DNA of 64,000 bases from Pseudarthrobacter sp. NamB4 (GCF_005796185.1 NZ_VAHM01000006.1:1-64000), one strand, 5' to 3'. Positions 39,334-49,893 are shown, counted from the first letter of the stretch. The notes: generated by a model from the sequence alone, not told the origin. Translations and numbers: made by a program.

Positions 39334-40458
39334 CTAGTTGGGAAGGCGGACGGGCATCACCAGGTAACGGTAGTCGTCCTGGTCCTCGCCGTCAGCGTCC
39401 GCCTGGGCTGTGATCATGGCGGGCTTCGGGGCAGTGGTGAACGAAAAGCGGACGAACTTGGTCTCGATTACGCTGAGGCCTTCCACCAGATAATGCGGGT
39501 TGAAGGCCACGGTGATGTCATCACCGGAAAGCTGCGCCTCAAGTTCTTCAGAAGCCTGGGCGTCTTCGCCTGTACCGGCATCCAAATTCAGTTGGCCCTG
39601 CGTGAAGGCCAGCCGCACCGGGGTGTTGCGCTCAGCCACGAGCGAGACACGGCGCACGGCTTCCACCAGCTCCTGGGTCTGGACTGTGGCATGGATAGGT
39701 GTTGAATCCGGGAACAGTGACCGGATCTTGGGGTAATCGCCGTCGACCAACAGGGACGTGGTGGTCCGCCCGCCGCTTTCGAAGCCGATGAGGCGGCTGT
39801 CGTCATCGGAGAGGGCCAGGCTGATGTCGCCGCTGTTGCCAAGTGTCTTGGCCACCTCGTTGAGCGTTTTCGCCTTGACCAGGGCACTGGTGGAAATTCC
39901 GGGAGTGACAGGCTTCCACGGCACTTCGCGCATGGCAAGACGGTAGCGGTCAGTGGCCAGGAGCGTGATGAGGTCGTCCTCGATTTCCATCCGCACACCA
40001 GTGAGGATGGGCAGGGTGTCATCCTTGCTCGCCGCGATGATCACTTGGGACACCGCCTGCGCGAAGGAGTCACCGGGAACTGTTCCGCTGATGGCCGGGA
40101 GTGCAGGAAGGGGCGGGTATTCAGCCTCAGGCATCGTGGCGAGGTGGAAGCTGCTTCGACGGCAGGTGAGGGTGACTTTATTCCCGTCGGTTTCCACGTC
40201 CACAGGAGCTGAGGGCAGGCTGCGGCAGATGTCAGCGAGAAGCCGGCCCGAAACCAGAATGGTGCCTTCATCGCGTATGTCCGCCGCGATCTCAAGACGT
40301 GCGGACGTCTCATAGTCGAAGCTGGAAAGGCTGACGGTCCCGGCTTCAGCCTTCAGCAGGAGGCCGGAAAGAACAGGCACAGGCGGCCGCGGAGACAACG
40401 ACCGGGCGGTCCAGGTGACGGCTTCTGCCAGGACGTCCCGATCGACTCTGAACTTCAC
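39334..40458 (-). CDS. dnaN: DNA polymerase III subunit beta (sliding clamp)
   Basis: The replication clamp, 374 residues, in three repeated domains. It begins VKFRVDRDVLAEAVTWTARSL and ends YRYLVMPVRLPN, the typical clamp C terminus. PVLSGLLL and LTGVRMEIEDDLITLLATDRYRLAMRE are as in the family. GTG 40458 starts the conserved N terminus; AGGCGGCA lies upstream. It lies downstream of dnaA across the dnaA-dnaN intergenic region. Confidence 0.96.
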   Translation of the reverse strand: MKFRVDRDVLAEAVTWTARSLSPRPPVPVLSGLLLKAEAGTVSLSSFDYETSARLEIAADIRDEGTILVSGRLLADICRSLPSAPVDVETDGNKVTLTCRRSSFHLATMPEAEYPPLPALPAISGTVPGDSFAQAVSQVIIAASKDDTLPILTGVRMEIEDDLITLLATDRYRLAMREVPWKPVTPGISTSALVKAKTLNEVAKTLGNSGDISLALSDDDSRLIGFESGGRTTTSLLVDGDYPKIRSLFPDSTPIHATVQTQELVEAVRRVSLVAERNTPVRLAFTQGQLNLDAGTGEDAQASEELEAQLSGDDITVAFNPHYLVEGLSVIETKFVRFSFTTAPKPAMITAQADADGEDQDDYRYLVMPVRLPN

Positions 40459-40997
40459 GGAAGGGTGCCGCCTTTCATTGCTGTTGCCATGTGAGCCCGG
40501 GAATTCCGCAGGGAAACTCCGGAAGATGTTTCCGGCGCTCCGGCCGGTGCATGGTCCGCGCAGATGGAAACCACACAAAAACCCAAGGATGGGAGCGCTT
40601 GCTGACAGCTTAGCCCGAAGATCCGGGATTAACCCATCCCCCAGGCCCCAGCCCCGCCTCTCCAGCGGGCCGGCAGGCCCCGCACCGGACGGACGGATCG
40701 ATCTTGTTGTTTGAGGGATTTCAATTTTTTGGGATTCGTAGTGTTAATAACTGCTGTGGATTCTGTGGATAACCGGCTTTTGAGGCTTGTATCCGCGGTT
40801 AAGCCCTGTTCACGGACTGTGCGTTACCTGGGTTTTAAACAGGGTGTGGATGGGGACAACGTAAAGGGCAGTTTTTGACGATCCACAGATGCCTTAAGGG
40901 TTTTAAGCCCATTAACCGCGCTTGTCCCCTTAACTATCCACAGGCTTATCCACATGCACCTGTTAATAAGGTACGGAGTGCGTGACGCGATGTGGAT
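40459..40997. other. Putative oriC, dnaA-dnaN intergenic region
   Basis: A 539-base non-coding region with perfect DnaA boxes at 40764-40772 and 40946-40954, near-matches at 40755, 40844 and 40934-40942, and an AT-rich block around 40698-40735 that could unwind. This is the usual place for actinobacterial oriC. No gene is visible. Confidence 0.75.
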
Positions 40998-42422
40998 TCA
41001 GGAGTCCCGCTGCTGCTGTTTGATCCGGTTGGTCAGCTCGGTCACCTGGTTGTAAATCACACGGCGCTCCGCCATCAGTTCCCGGATCTTCCTGTCCGCA
41101 TGGATCACCGTGGTGTGGTCGCGGCCGCCGAGTTCCTGGCCGATCTTGGGCAGTGACATGTCCGTCAGTTCCCGGCAGAGGTACATGGCGATCTGCCGGG
41201 CGGTGACGAGGGTCCGGGTCCGGGACTTGCTGCAGAGCTCCTCCATGCTGAGCTTGAAGTAGTCGGCCGTCTGCTGCAGGATCTGAGCAGAGGTGATTTC
41301 CTGGGCTCCGTCGTCCGTGATGAGGTCCTTGAGGACCATCTCGGCAAGGGCCACGTCAACGGGCTGGCGGTTCAGGCTGGCGAACGCGGTGACCCGGATG
41401 AGGGCGCCTTCAAGTTCGCGGATGTTGCTGGAGATCTTGGACGCTATGTACTCCAGGGCGTCATCCGGGGCGGACAGCCCTTCGCTCAGCGCTTTCTTGC
41501 GAAGGATGGCTATACGGGTTTCGAGTTCCGGGGGCTGGATGTCCGTCAGCAGGCCCCACTCGAACCGCGACTTCATGCGGTCTTCGAACCCAGCCAGCAA
41601 CTTGGGCGGCTGGTCGGAGGTGATGACCACCTGCTTGTTGTTGTTATGCAGGGAATTGAAAGTGTGGAAGAACTCCTCCAGCGTCCGGTCCTTGCCAGCC
41701 AGGAACTGGATGTCATCAATCAGCAGGACGTCCACGTTCCGGTAGGTGGTCTTGAAGCTGGCACCTTCGTCGTCACGGATGGAGTTGATGAAGTCGTTGG
41801 TGAATTCTTCAGAGTTGACGTACCTGACGCGGATTCCGCTGTAGAGGCGGCGTGCGTAGTGGCCGATGGCGTGCAGCAGGTGTGTCTTGCCGAGGCCGGA
41901 GTCCCCGTAGATGAACAGCGGGTTGTAGGCCTTCGCCGGCGCTTCGGCCACTGCGACGGCGGCAGCGTGGGCAAAGCGGTTGGAGGAACCGATCACAAAG
42001 GTGTCGAACACGTACTTGGGGTTGAGCCGGCCGAATTCATGGGACGTGCTGGGCAGCATGGGCTGCGGCTTCTGTTCGACGAGCTGGTCCGGGGAGAAGG
42101 AGGGTTCGACGACGGCGGGTTCAGCTTCCTGATGGATGGGAACCAGGTCGGTGTCCACGTCGATGGCGCAGCGGATGTCCTCCGAGAAGACGTTGTGCAG
42201 GGCGTCGTCCAGGGCTTCCTTCACCTGGGTCTGCAGGACTTCGCGGGTGAGTTCGTTGGGAACAGCCACCAGGAGCGTGGAGCCGATGAGGCCCTGGGCC
42301 TGGGCAAGGATGACAAAACCCCGCTGCCGCGGTGAAACGCGGTGATCCTGCTCCATCAGGCTGACCACCCGCCGCCAGGAACTTCCGACAGTATTGGCTT
42401 GGTTGGCTTCGTCTACCGTCAT
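40998..42422 (-). CDS. dnaA: Chromosomal replication initiator protein DnaA
   Basis: The AAA+ initiator, 474 residues. Domain I is residues 1-85, a short linker follows, then domain III with Walker [10 protein letters not shown], Walker [11 protein letters not shown] and [11 protein letters not shown]. Domain IV carries the DnaA-box-binding signature [18 protein letters not shown] 42422 follows GAGGGA at nine bases; TTG 42425 directly before it is less likely. It is followed by DnaA boxes on both sides. Confidence 0.98.
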   Translation of the reverse strand: MTVDEANQANTVGSSWRRVVSLMEQDHRVSPRQRGFVILAQAQGLIGSTLLVAVPNELTREVLQTQVKEALDDALHNVFSEDIRCAIDVDTDLVPIHQEAEPAVVEPSFSPDQLVEQKPQPMLPSTSHEFGRLNPKYVFDTFVIGSSNRFAHAAAVAVAEAPAKAYNPLFIYGDSGLGKTHLLHAIGHYARRLYSGIRVRYVNSEEFTNDFINSIRDDEGASFKTTYRNVDVLLIDDIQFLAGKDRTLEEFFHTFNSLHNNNKQVVITSDQPPKLLAGFEDRMKSRFEWGLLTDIQPPELETRIAILRKKALSEGLSAPDDALEYIASKISSNIRELEGALIRVTAFASLNRQPVDVALAEMVLKDLITDDGAQEITSAQILQQTADYFKLSMEELCSKSRTRTLVTARQIAMYLCRELTDMSLPKIGQELGGRDHTTVIHADRKIRELMAERRVIYNQVTELTNRIKQQQRDS

Positions 42423-42890
42423 CAATGGGTTCCCTCAAAACTTGCTTTGCCTGCATTGCCTGCAGCCGCAAGCACGGAACCAGGATCTGGTTCAGCTTCA
42501 TCCACAGGGTTATGCACAGCACGTGGATAATCGGCTACTGGGCCACTCTAGGGGATCAAAAGCCTAGAAGATAGCTGGCAACTAGCTTGTGGATAATTAC
42601 ACCGATGTCGTTCTGAAAAAGGGGTTGTGAGCCACTTCATCCACAGGCTTTCGGGGCATGTTAGGCACAGCTGGGGATAGCTTCCGCAAGCCACTCCGGT
42701 TTGACTCAAGGCTGCAAATTGCCCTAACGTTGTGAAGTCCTTTGTGTCCGCTTTTTGGCCCCATCTGAATCTTCCAGGCGCAGTGCGTCTGGGCAGCCGG
42801 GGGAAGCGTGCATATACAAAACTTAGCGTCGGCCAGTTCTTCCCCATACTGATCGGGTGGGCGCACCTTTGATCCACTGGAGTAACTAAC
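42423..42890. other. dnaA-rpmH intergenic region with DnaA boxes
   Basis: A 468-base divergent intergenic region. Perfect boxes are at 42510-42518 (TTATGCACA) and 42588-42596 (TGTGGATAA), with one-mismatch boxes at 42498-42506, 42522-42530 and 42637-42645. These lie near the dnaA promoter and suggest autoregulation or origin activity. It also holds the rpmH promoter. No gene is seen. Confidence 0.7.
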
Positions 42891-43028
42891 GTGAGCAAGC
42901 GGACTTTTCAGCCGAATAACCGCCGTCGAGCCAAAAAGCACGGCTTCCGCCTTCGTATGCGTACCCGTGCCGGCCGCGCCATCCTGGCAGCCCGCCGTGG
43001 CAAGGGCCGCACCGAGCTGTCGGCGTAA
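42891..43028 (+). CDS. rpmH: 50S ribosomal protein L34
   Basis: A 45-residue, very basic ribosomal protein read directly: [19 protein letters not shown], then [20 protein letters not shown] and a short end. This is the standard L34 sequence. It starts at GTG 42891 and opens the rightward rpmH-rnpA-yidD-yidC-jag-rsmG-parA-parB block. Confidence 0.96.
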   Translation: MSKRTFQPNNRRRAKKHGFRLRMRTRAGRAILAARRGKGRTELSA

Positions 43029-43068
43029 ATAAATGACTCGTCGGTAGACATTTCTTTGCGAGTTTAAG

Positions 43069-43479
43069 GTGCTGGCCACCCGTAACCGTTTGAGGACTGC
43101 AGCCGATTTTTCAACAACTGTACGTTCCGGTGTCCGCAATGGACGCCGGAACGTAGTGTTATATACGGCAGCCATTGCTGCTGACGAACCCAGCCGGATC
43201 GGGTTCATCGTTTCCAAGAGTGTAGGGAACGCTGTGGTCAGGAACCTCGTTAAGAGGAGACTGAGGGAAGCAGGTGCTGCCTCACTGCGTGAGTACGGCA
43301 CCGGTTTTGCCATAGTGGTCCGCGCGCTTCCTGCGTCAGCTACTGCCAGCTGGGACCAGCTGCTGTCGGATTACAACGCAGCCTTGGAATCGACGATGAC
43401 CCGTCTGGCCGGCCGCCCTGCCAGGAATGCGGCCAACCGTTCGGCCGGTACAACACAGGAGGGGACACCGCGTGCGTAA
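43069..43479 (+). CDS. rnpA: Ribonuclease P protein component
   Basis: The protein subunit of RNase P, 136 residues, which assists tRNA 5' maturation. The core has [22 protein letters not shown], then [24 protein letters not shown], the family signature. The start is GTG 43069 with AAGG upstream. A Ser/Thr/Arg tail follows the conserved part. It follows rpmH and overlaps yidD by eight bases. Confidence 0.95.
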   Translation: MLATRNRLRTAADFSTTVRSGVRNGRRNVVLYTAAIAADEPSRIGFIVSKSVGNAVVRNLVKRRLREAGAASLREYGTGFAIVVRALPASATASWDQLLSDYNAALESTMTRLAGRPARNAANRSAGTTQEGTPRA

Positions 43480-43867
43480 CGCCACCGCCGTCGTCGTTAC
43501 CTGTCTTCAACGCGGTGCCGCCGCTACCGGTCTGTTCCTCTGGAACCTGCCCCGGAACATCCTTATTTTGCTGCTGATGGCCTACCGCAAGGTGATTTCT
43601 CCCTTGTACGGGCAGGTGTGCCGCTTTTTTCCTTCATGCTCGGCCTATGCCCTTGAAGCGATTACAGTCCATGGTGCCGTCAAAGGAAGCTGGCTTGCTG
43701 TCCGGCGCCTCGGCCGCTGCCATCCATGGAACGCCGGCGGTGTGGACCACGTCCCCGCCGGTCATCGGGAATGGCCTGAGCACCAGACCCCCACAATTGT
43801 TGTGCTGAACAACCCGGACAAGTACCTGGCTGCTCGGACTGATGGAGAAGGCCGCAGGGCGGCCTGA
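43472..43867 (+). CDS. yidD: Membrane protein insertion efficiency factor YidD
   Basis: A 131-residue protein of the YidD family. It has [21 protein letters not shown], the conserved [15 protein letters not shown] and [22 protein letters not shown]. The C-terminal 40 residues are a non-conserved tail. GTG 43472 is chosen because of a strong AGGAGGGG site. It lies between rnpA and yidC, the standard order. Confidence 0.94.
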   Translation: MRNATAVVVTCLQRGAAATGLFLWNLPRNILILLLMAYRKVISPLYGQVCRFFPSCSAYALEAITVHGAVKGSWLAVRRLGRCHPWNAGGVDHVPAGHREWPEHQTPTIVVLNNPDKYLAARTDGEGRRAA

Positions 43868-43883
43868 CGAATAGGGATAAGTA

Positions 43884-44855
43884 ATGGACTTCTTTGAAAC
43901 AATCATGTTTCCGTTCAAATGGCTTGTGTCCGTCATCATGGTGGGATTCCATGAGGGCCTAAGCGCCATTGGCATGCCGGAAGCCTCCGGCTGGACGTGG
44001 ACCCTGTCCATCATTGGCCTGGTGTTGGTGATCCGTGCGGCGCTGATTCCCGTGTTCGTCAAGCAGATCAAAGCACAGCGCGGCATGCAGCTGCTGCAGC
44101 CGGACCTGAAGAAGCTTCAGGACAAGTACAAGGGCAAGACGGACCAGCTGTCCCGCCAGGCAATGGCGCAGGAACAGATGGCCATGTACAAGAAGCACGG
44201 GACCAACCCGTTCTCGGCCTGCCTGCCCATGCTGATCCAGATGCCGTTCTTCTTTGCACTGTTCACGGTGCTGGCCGGTATTTCGACTGCGCGTGACGCG
44301 GGCGAAGGCATTGGCGCCATGAGCCACCAGCAGGTCACCCAGTTCGATGACTCCACTATTTTCGGGGCCACGCTGTCGGCGTCCCTGCTGCATGGCGGCG
44401 AGGGAAACCTCACTGCTGTCTGGATTCTCTCGATCATCATGATCCTGGCCATGACCGCTTCGCAGTTCATCACCCAGAAGCAGATCATGGCAAAGAACAT
44501 GTCCGAAGAAGCCATGGCGAGCCCGTTCATGCGCCAGCAGAAGATGATGCTCTACATCCTGCCGATCGTCTTCGGCGTTGGCGGCATCAACTTCCCCATC
44601 GGTGTCCTGATCTACTGGACCACCACCAACCTGTGGACCATGGGCCAGCAGTTCTTCGTGATCCGCCGCATGCCGACCCCGGGATCCCCCGCAGCGAAGG
44701 CCCTCGCCGAGCGACGCGCCGCCAAGGGTCTGCCGGCCCTCCCCATCCTGGGCGGCAAGAAGGAAGAAGCTGGCGATGCTGCCGCGGCTGCGGCCGTGGC
44801 ACAGGCTAAGGGCCAGCGCATCCAGCCACAACGCAAGAACAGGAAGAAGAAGTAA
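43884..44855 (+). CDS. yidC: Membrane protein insertase YidC
   Basis: An Oxa1-type insertase of 323 residues with about five membrane segments. The Gram-positive-type core is visible: WTLSIIGLVLVIRAALIPVFVKQIKAQRGMQLLQPDLKKLQDKYKGK (region 35-85), the cytoplasmic loop, PMLIQMPFFFALF, and the last membrane parts INFPIGVLIYWTTTNLWTMGQQ. A basic Ala/Lys-rich tail ends the protein. It inserts and folds inner membrane proteins, with or without SecYEG. The stop overlaps the jag start by one base. Confidence 0.96.
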   Translation: MDFFETIMFPFKWLVSVIMVGFHEGLSAIGMPEASGWTWTLSIIGLVLVIRAALIPVFVKQIKAQRGMQLLQPDLKKLQDKYKGKTDQLSRQAMAQEQMAMYKKHGTNPFSACLPMLIQMPFFFALFTVLAGISTARDAGEGIGAMSHQQVTQFDDSTIFGATLSASLLHGGEGNLTAVWILSIIMILAMTASQFITQKQIMAKNMSEEAMASPFMRQQKMMLYILPIVFGVGGINFPIGVLIYWTTTNLWTMGQQFFVIRRMPTPGSPAAKALAERRAAKGLPALPILGGKKEEAGDAAAAAAVAQAKGQRIQPQRKNRKKK

Positions 44856-45421
44856 TGTCAGCCGAGAGCACTGAACCCGCCCTGTCCGAGGAGATCACGG
44901 ACGACCAGGACGCCACCGCCAACGAGGGAACTTCCGCCCCCCAGGTCTCCTTGGCCAGCCGTCTTGAGGAAGAAGGGGACGTCGCAGCAGACTATCTTGA
45001 AGAGCTGCTCGACATTGCTGACATCGATGGCGACATCGATATCGAGGTACGCAACGGACGCACCTACATTTCGATCGTCACCGACGAAGAATCCGATGCG
45101 CTGGACAGCTTGGTAGGTGAGGACGGCGAGGTCCTCGAGGCGCTCCAGGAACTCACCAGGCTCTCGGTGTTGTCCGCAACGGACAACCGCTCACGGCTGG
45201 TGCTGGACATCAACGGGTACCGCCAGGAGCGTAGCGGCCACTTGCAGAAGATCGCTGAAGATGCGGCAGCTTCCGTGAAGGAAAGCGGCAAGCCGGTCGC
45301 ACTGGAACCGATGAGCGCCTATGAGCGCAAGATTGTCCATGATGCCGTGGCTGACCTTGGACTGGTCAGCGAGTCCGAGGGCGAAGGCGCCGGACGCCAC
45401 ATTGTTGTATCCGCAGACTAG
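44855..45421 (+). CDS. jag: Jag/KhpB-like R3H single-stranded nucleic acid-binding protein
   Basis: A 188-residue protein with an acidic N terminus, a KH-like domain (about 55-120, with DIDGDIDIEVRNGRTYISIV and ALQELTRLSVLSATD), and a C-terminal R3H domain (about 125-188, VALEPMSAYERKIVHDAVADL). Members bind RNA and control cell elongation in Firmicutes. Its ATG overlaps the last base of the yidC stop (TAATG), so it is coupled. Confidence 0.92.
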   Translation: MSAESTEPALSEEITDDQDATANEGTSAPQVSLASRLEEEGDVAADYLEELLDIADIDGDIDIEVRNGRTYISIVTDEESDALDSLVGEDGEVLEALQELTRLSVLSATDNRSRLVLDINGYRQERSGHLQKIAEDAAASVKESGKPVALEPMSAYERKIVHDAVADLGLVSESEGEGAGRHIVVSAD

Positions 45422-45442
45422 AGAATTGCTGATCCGCTAACC

Positions 45443-46087
45443 ATGGTTGACATCACGGCAACTGAGCTGGCCGCCGCTGAGAAGATTTTCGGCGACCGGC
45501 TGGACCTGGCAAAACGCTATGTGGAGCACCTGGCCACCTCCGGTACGGAACGCGGCCTCATCGGGCCGCGGGAGATACCGAGGCTTTGGAGCCGGCATGT
45601 CCTGAATTGCGCTGTCGTTGAAAGCGAGATCGCGGAGGGAAGCCATGTGGCTGACGTCGGCAGCGGCGCCGGACTGCCCGGCCTGTGCCTCGCCATTGCA
45701 CGTCCGGACCTGGAACTGACCCTGATCGAACCCTTGGAGCGCCGGGTGATCTGGCTCCAGGAAGTAGTGGACGATCTGGGGCTGGACAACGTGACGGTGA
45801 TGAGGACCCGGGCTGAGCTGGCGGTGGGACAGATTGAGGCGGATGTGGTGACTGCGCGGGCGGTGTCAGCCTTGACCAACCTCGCCGGCCTGACGATCCC
45901 CCTGCTTGCCGGCAAGGGAGAAGTGGTGGCCATCAAGGGCCGAAGCGCGGGCGAGGAGATCGAGAAGGCGGCAAAGACCATCCGCAAGCTTGGCGGCGTC
46001 GAAACCACCGTTGTCGCCGTGGGCGAGAACCTGCTTGAGGAACCCACTACCGTAGTCCGCATCGTTGTAAACAAGTCCCAAAAGTAG
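45443..46087 (+). CDS. rsmG: 16S rRNA (guanine-527-N7)-methyltransferase RsmG
   Basis: An SAM-dependent methyltransferase of 214 residues that modifies G527 of 16S rRNA. It has RYVEHLATSG, RLWSRHVLNCAVVE, the SAM motif VADVGSGAGLPGLCLAI, and LIEPLERRVIWL. The start ATG 45443 lies 21 bases after jag. It sits directly before parA, as usual. Confidence 0.94.
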   Translation: MVDITATELAAAEKIFGDRLDLAKRYVEHLATSGTERGLIGPREIPRLWSRHVLNCAVVESEIAEGSHVADVGSGAGLPGLCLAIARPDLELTLIEPLERRVIWLQEVVDDLGLDNVTVMRTRAELAVGQIEADVVTARAVSALTNLAGLTIPLLAGKGEVVAIKGRSAGEEIEKAAKTIRKLGGVETTVVAVGENLLEEPTTVVRIVVNKSQK

Positions 46088-46181
46088 GCCTGGTTCAGGC
46101 CCGGTGACCAAACTCTGCCGGGTCCAGCAGTTAGGCTAGAGAACGGCAGCATTTTGGCTGAATGAGAGTGAGTGTGCCCCA

Positions 46182-47249
46182 GTGACCAGTAGCGAAGCCT
46201 CCACGCAACGGATACCGCCGTTCGTGTCCTTGGGGTCAGCGCCTTCCGTCGCTGGTCTAGGTGGAGCCCCGGGAAGGGGCGGAATGCACCCGGAGAAGGT
46301 TTCAGACCGCTCTAAAACTGTCGAGGTTTCACGTGAAACAACCACTGTTGGTAGAGCCAACATTATCGACTCCATTGATGACTCAAGTCCCATAGCCCGC
46401 GAACTGGCGCACGAGACAAAACGTCGGGAACGGTTGGTGGGACGTAAACTGCCGCGGCCGGAAAATACCCGCGTGTTCACCGTCTCGAACCAGAAGGGTG
46501 GGGTCGGGAAAACCACCACCACGGTTAACATTGCGGCCGCTCTTGCTGCGGCTGGCCTCAACGTCCTGGTGATCGACATCGACCCTCAAGGCAATGCCTC
46601 AACGGCTTTGGGGATCGAGCACCATGCCGACGTGGACAGCATCTACGATGTCCTGATCAATGATGTTCCCCTCGCCGATGTAGTTGCCCAATGCCCGGAC
46701 ATCAGCAACCTGATCTGCGCTCCTGCCACCATCCATTTGGCAGGAGCAGAAATAGAACTCGTCTCGTTGGTGGCACGCGAGCAGCGGCTGCGGCGGGCGA
46801 TTGACGTTTATGCCAAGATCCGCGAGAAAAACGGCGAACAGCGCCTCGACTACATCTTTATCGACTGCCCGCCAAGCCTGGGACTATTGACAGTCAACGC
46901 CTTCTGCGCGGCCAACGAGGTGCTTATCCCCATCCAGTGCGAGTACTACGCACTTGAGGGCCTGAGCCAGCTCCTGAAGAACATTGAGATGATCCAAAAG
47001 CACCTCAATGCAGACTTGGTGGTTTCCACGATCCTCCTCACTATGTACGACGGCCGGACCAATCTGGCAGCCCAGGTGGCCGCTGAAGTGCGGCAACACT
47101 TCCCGGATCAGGTCCTGTCTGCTGTTGTCCCGCGTTCAGTGCGTATCTCCGAGGCCCCCAGCTACCAACAGACGGTCATGACGTACGACCCTTCCTCCAG
47201 TGGAGCCCTGTCTTACCTGGAAGCGGCTGCTGAAATAGCAGAACGCTAA
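46182..47249 (+). CDS. parA: Chromosome partitioning ATPase ParA
   Basis: A Walker-type ATPase of 355 residues that moves and orients origins with ParB. It has the deviant Walker A KGGVGKTTTTVN, DIDPQGNAST, the switch FIDCPPSLGLLTVNAF, and the NIEMIQKHL region. An N-terminal extension of about 90 residues precedes the ATPase. A perfect parS site lies inside this extension, coding for VSRET at residues 49-53. It starts at GTG 46182 and is followed by parB. Confidence 0.95.
   Translation: MTSSEASTQRIPPFVSLGSAPSVAGLGGAPGRGGMHPEKVSDRSKTVEVSRETTTVGRANIIDSIDDSSPIARELAHETKRRERLVGRKLPRPENTRVFTVSNQKGGVGKTTTTVNIAAALAAAGLNVLVIDIDPQGNASTALGIEHHADVDSIYDVLINDVPLADVVAQCPDISNLICAPATIHLAGAEIELVSLVAREQRLRRAIDVYAKIREKNGEQRLDYIFIDCPPSLGLLTVNAFCAANEVLIPIQCEYYALEGLSQLLKNIEMIQKHLNADLVVSTILLTMYDGRTNLAAQVAAEVRQHFPDQVLSAVVPRSVRISEAPSYQQTVMTYDPSSSGALSYLEAAAEIAER
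46326..46339. other. parS site inside parA
   Basis: GTTTCACGTGAAAC, perfect core of the ParB-binding centromere sequence, in frame within the parA N-terminal extension (V49 to the T of VSRET). Confidence 0.92.
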
Positions 47250-47312
47250 AATCTTCAAACTGCAACGACCGGAGCACGGCAAGGCCTGGCTCTACCACTG
47301 GAGGGATTACCA

Positions 47313-48596
47313 ATGAGCGAGAAGCGACGTGGCCTGGGCCGCGGTCTTGGCGCGCTGATTCCAAGTTCCGCCGCCGCCAACGGGTCGGGCAATGCGACGG
47401 CAGCGTCACGTCCGGTTGATCTCTTTTTCCCAGAGGGACGTAAGAAAACGGACTCTGGCTCGGAAAGCAGCGAACCCAGGCAGGCAACGGGGAATGCAGC
47501 GAACAAGCGTCCTTCTTCTGCCGCCGGCAAACCAGCCTCTGACAAGTCCCCGGCCAGCGGGACTCATGCTTCGAAGGGCACCTCGTCGAAGCCCCCCACA
47601 TCAAGCAACCCGGCGCTTGGCTCTGATACTGAAAAGGATGCTCCCGCCCAGCCGACGGAGGCTTCACAGGCTGAGGAATCCCTCGCTGATGTGACTGATG
47701 CAGCCCCTCACGACGCCTCAGCTGAACCAGCTGAGGTACCACCGGCAGTGTCCAGCGCCGGTGTGGAGCTGGTGGAGGTTCCGGGTGCCCACTTCGCCGA
47801 AATCCCTGTGGCGGACATCCACCCTAACCGCAAACAGCCGCGGTCCGTCTTCGATGAAGACGACATGGCGGAGCTCGTCCACTCCGTCCGCGAAATTGGC
47901 GTCCTCCAACCAATTGTGGTGCGGAAGTCAACCGAAGAGGGTGTCGAACCCTTCGAGTTGGTTATGGGTGAGCGCCGGTGGCGGGCGGTCCAGGCGGCTG
48001 GCCTCGACACCATTCCGGCAATCGTCAGGGATACCACTGACGACGACCTGCTGCGGGATGCGCTGCTGGAGAACCTGCACCGCAGCCAGCTGAATCCGCT
48101 GGAAGAAGCAGCGGCGTACCAGCAGCTCCTGGAAGATTTCGGAACCACCCACGAGCAACTCGCTGACCGTATCGGCCGTTCCCGTCCGCAGGTGTCAAAC
48201 ACCCTGCGACTCCTCAAACTGCCGCCGCTGGTCCAGCGACGAGTGGCAGCAGGCGTACTCTCCGCTGGACATGCACGGGCCCTCCTGGCCCTTCCTGACG
48301 CCGCTGCCATGGAGCGTCTGGCGCAGAGAATCGTTGCTGAAGGCATGTCGGTCCGCGCAACCGAGGAAGCGGTGGCGCTGTACCAGGACCCCTCGAAGCC
48401 GGCAAAGAACAACATTCCCCGCCCCGGTGCCCGCCATGAGCGCCTGGATTACCTTGCATCCTCGCTCTCTGACCGGCTGGACACGAACGTCAAGATATCC
48501 CTTGGGGTTCGTAAGGGAAAGGTCAGTATCGAGTTCGCCAGCGTTGAGGATTTGAACCGCATTATGGAGGTTCTGGCTCCAGGGGCAAACAACTAG
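47313..48596 (+). CDS. parB: Chromosome partitioning protein ParB
   Basis: The centromere-binding CTPase, 427 residues. The N-terminal 160 residues are low-complexity Ser/Ala/Pro/Glu-rich. The ParB/Sulfiredoxin-like CTPase domain follows with [25 protein letters not shown] and [14 protein letters not shown], then the HTH ([19 protein letters not shown]). The C-terminal dimer domain ends [11 protein letters not shown]. Its binding sites parS lie in parA and in the non-coding region directly downstream. It starts at ATG 47313 after GGAGGGA. Confidence 0.96.
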   Translation: MSEKRRGLGRGLGALIPSSAAANGSGNATAASRPVDLFFPEGRKKTDSGSESSEPRQATGNAANKRPSSAAGKPASDKSPASGTHASKGTSSKPPTSSNPALGSDTEKDAPAQPTEASQAEESLADVTDAAPHDASAEPAEVPPAVSSAGVELVEVPGAHFAEIPVADIHPNRKQPRSVFDEDDMAELVHSVREIGVLQPIVVRKSTEEGVEPFELVMGERRWRAVQAAGLDTIPAIVRDTTDDDLLRDALLENLHRSQLNPLEEAAAYQQLLEDFGTTHEQLADRIGRSRPQVSNTLRLLKLPPLVQRRVAAGVLSAGHARALLALPDAAAMERLAQRIVAEGMSVRATEEAVALYQDPSKPAKNNIPRPGARHERLDYLASSLSDRLDTNVKISLGVRKGKVSIEFASVEDLNRIMEVLAPGANN

Positions 48597-48610
48597 AGTA
48601 GAGTTCTTTG

Positions 48611-48640
48611 AAGGGCCTGATCCAACCGGATCGGGCCCTT
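48611..48640 (+). terminator. Terminator after parB
   Basis: AAGGGCCTGATCC pairs with GGATCGGGCCCTT around an AACC loop (13 bp with one T-G pair), 15 bases after the parB stop. GTCTTTG follows. Confidence 0.8.
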
Positions 48641-48908
48641 GTCTTTGCCCGCACGCTTCGGTACGAGGGAGAGCTCCCGATTTTTCTAACCTTCCTAGCT
48701 CCAGCAGCTTTGGGCGAAGCAGTTCCGCTATTGCTGATAGCGCCACGGAGTATAACTGTCCACGGTCGTTCTTTGCGGCAGGCGTAGCTTCCATCCCCTT
48801 CGGGCGAATCGACCCATGACCCATTGATGAAACTTTGAAGTTGCGCATCTGGTTCTATCGGAGTATGAGAAGGTAGCTGAACGGCGGGGCCCTCGTAACG
48901 AGCGCCGC

Positions 48909-48922
48909 GTTTCACGTGAAAC
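48909..48922. other. parS site
   Basis: Perfect GTTTCACGTGAAAC, about 310 bases after parB. A 12-base motif (TAGCTGAACGGC) lies 24 bases upstream and recurs before the parS at 49894. Confidence 0.92.
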
Positions 48923-49356
48923 GCTGCGAGGCCTTCACGACTTTGATCGATATTGTGACGCCCGGGCAAAGCCCTGTTCGGGCCACCACCTCTAGCGTGT
49001 AAGCCCCCCGACTGATCGTGCCCTCTCTCCGTATCTTGCGAGTTGCAGAGCTTTTCCTGGTGTTGCGACTGCTACGGTGTGGAAGCTCAAGGTACAGGAA
49101 CATCCCCAAGGCCTCACAGTATCATCCTGCTCTCTCGAAGGTTCTGTGCAGCTTCATACACTGCACGTTCTGCTACCACCGCCCCCTTACAGCGCAGATC
49201 TTCCTGGAAGCCGATACTTGGGCCTGCTGCTCGGGACACATGCCCGGTCCCGCGATCATCCGCATTGTCGTCGGGTCCTCGATCGAAGTCGCCTTGAAAT
49301 GATCCCTGTTGCCCGGTCTGGAGAACCAGGGCCGCCCTAATCGCGGCCAACATGGA

Positions 49357-49372
49357 TGTGTCACGTGGAACA
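49357..49372. other. Degenerate parS-like site
   Basis: TGTGTCACGTGGAACA matches the 16-base parS consensus (TGTTTCACGTGAAACA) at 14 positions and keeps the TCACGTG centre. Confidence 0.5.
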
Positions 49373-49893
49373 TCAGGCCTACCTGCTGACACATAATCTA
49401 GGCGCTGCGGGCGATAAAAGGCGACGAGCAAAGTAAACGACCCAAGTCGCACGACTGGCCGCGACTAGTGCATGCACAGAGTCCGAGGAACATGGCACCC
49501 AGCAGCGCGGCGGCGGGACCGAGCAGCCGAAGTAGCCGGGCGTGGAGGAGGGCGAGTCCGCCTCTGATTGGGCGCCTTCACTGGGCATGAAAATGCTCCG
49601 CGGAAGGGATTCCCTACTAGCCTTCAGGGCGATCATGCTGAAACCGGGCAGCGGGCTTCACAGCGTCCCGGGCTGGCTAGTCTTTTGCTCAAAGCGAGTC
49701 CCCTCTTCAGGCTTGGGACTACTTACGTGAGTTCTGGGGCTACTCGTATACGGCTAGCGCTTCGACCCACCGACGATGGGTCTGTGGCGCTTAGTGAGAC
49801 GGTCGAGGCCCTACTCTCCTACTCGCGGTGCGTTATCCCCGCTCCGCGCGCAGCGGCTCCGTGGCAAAATAAGCGGATAGCTGAACGGCCGCT

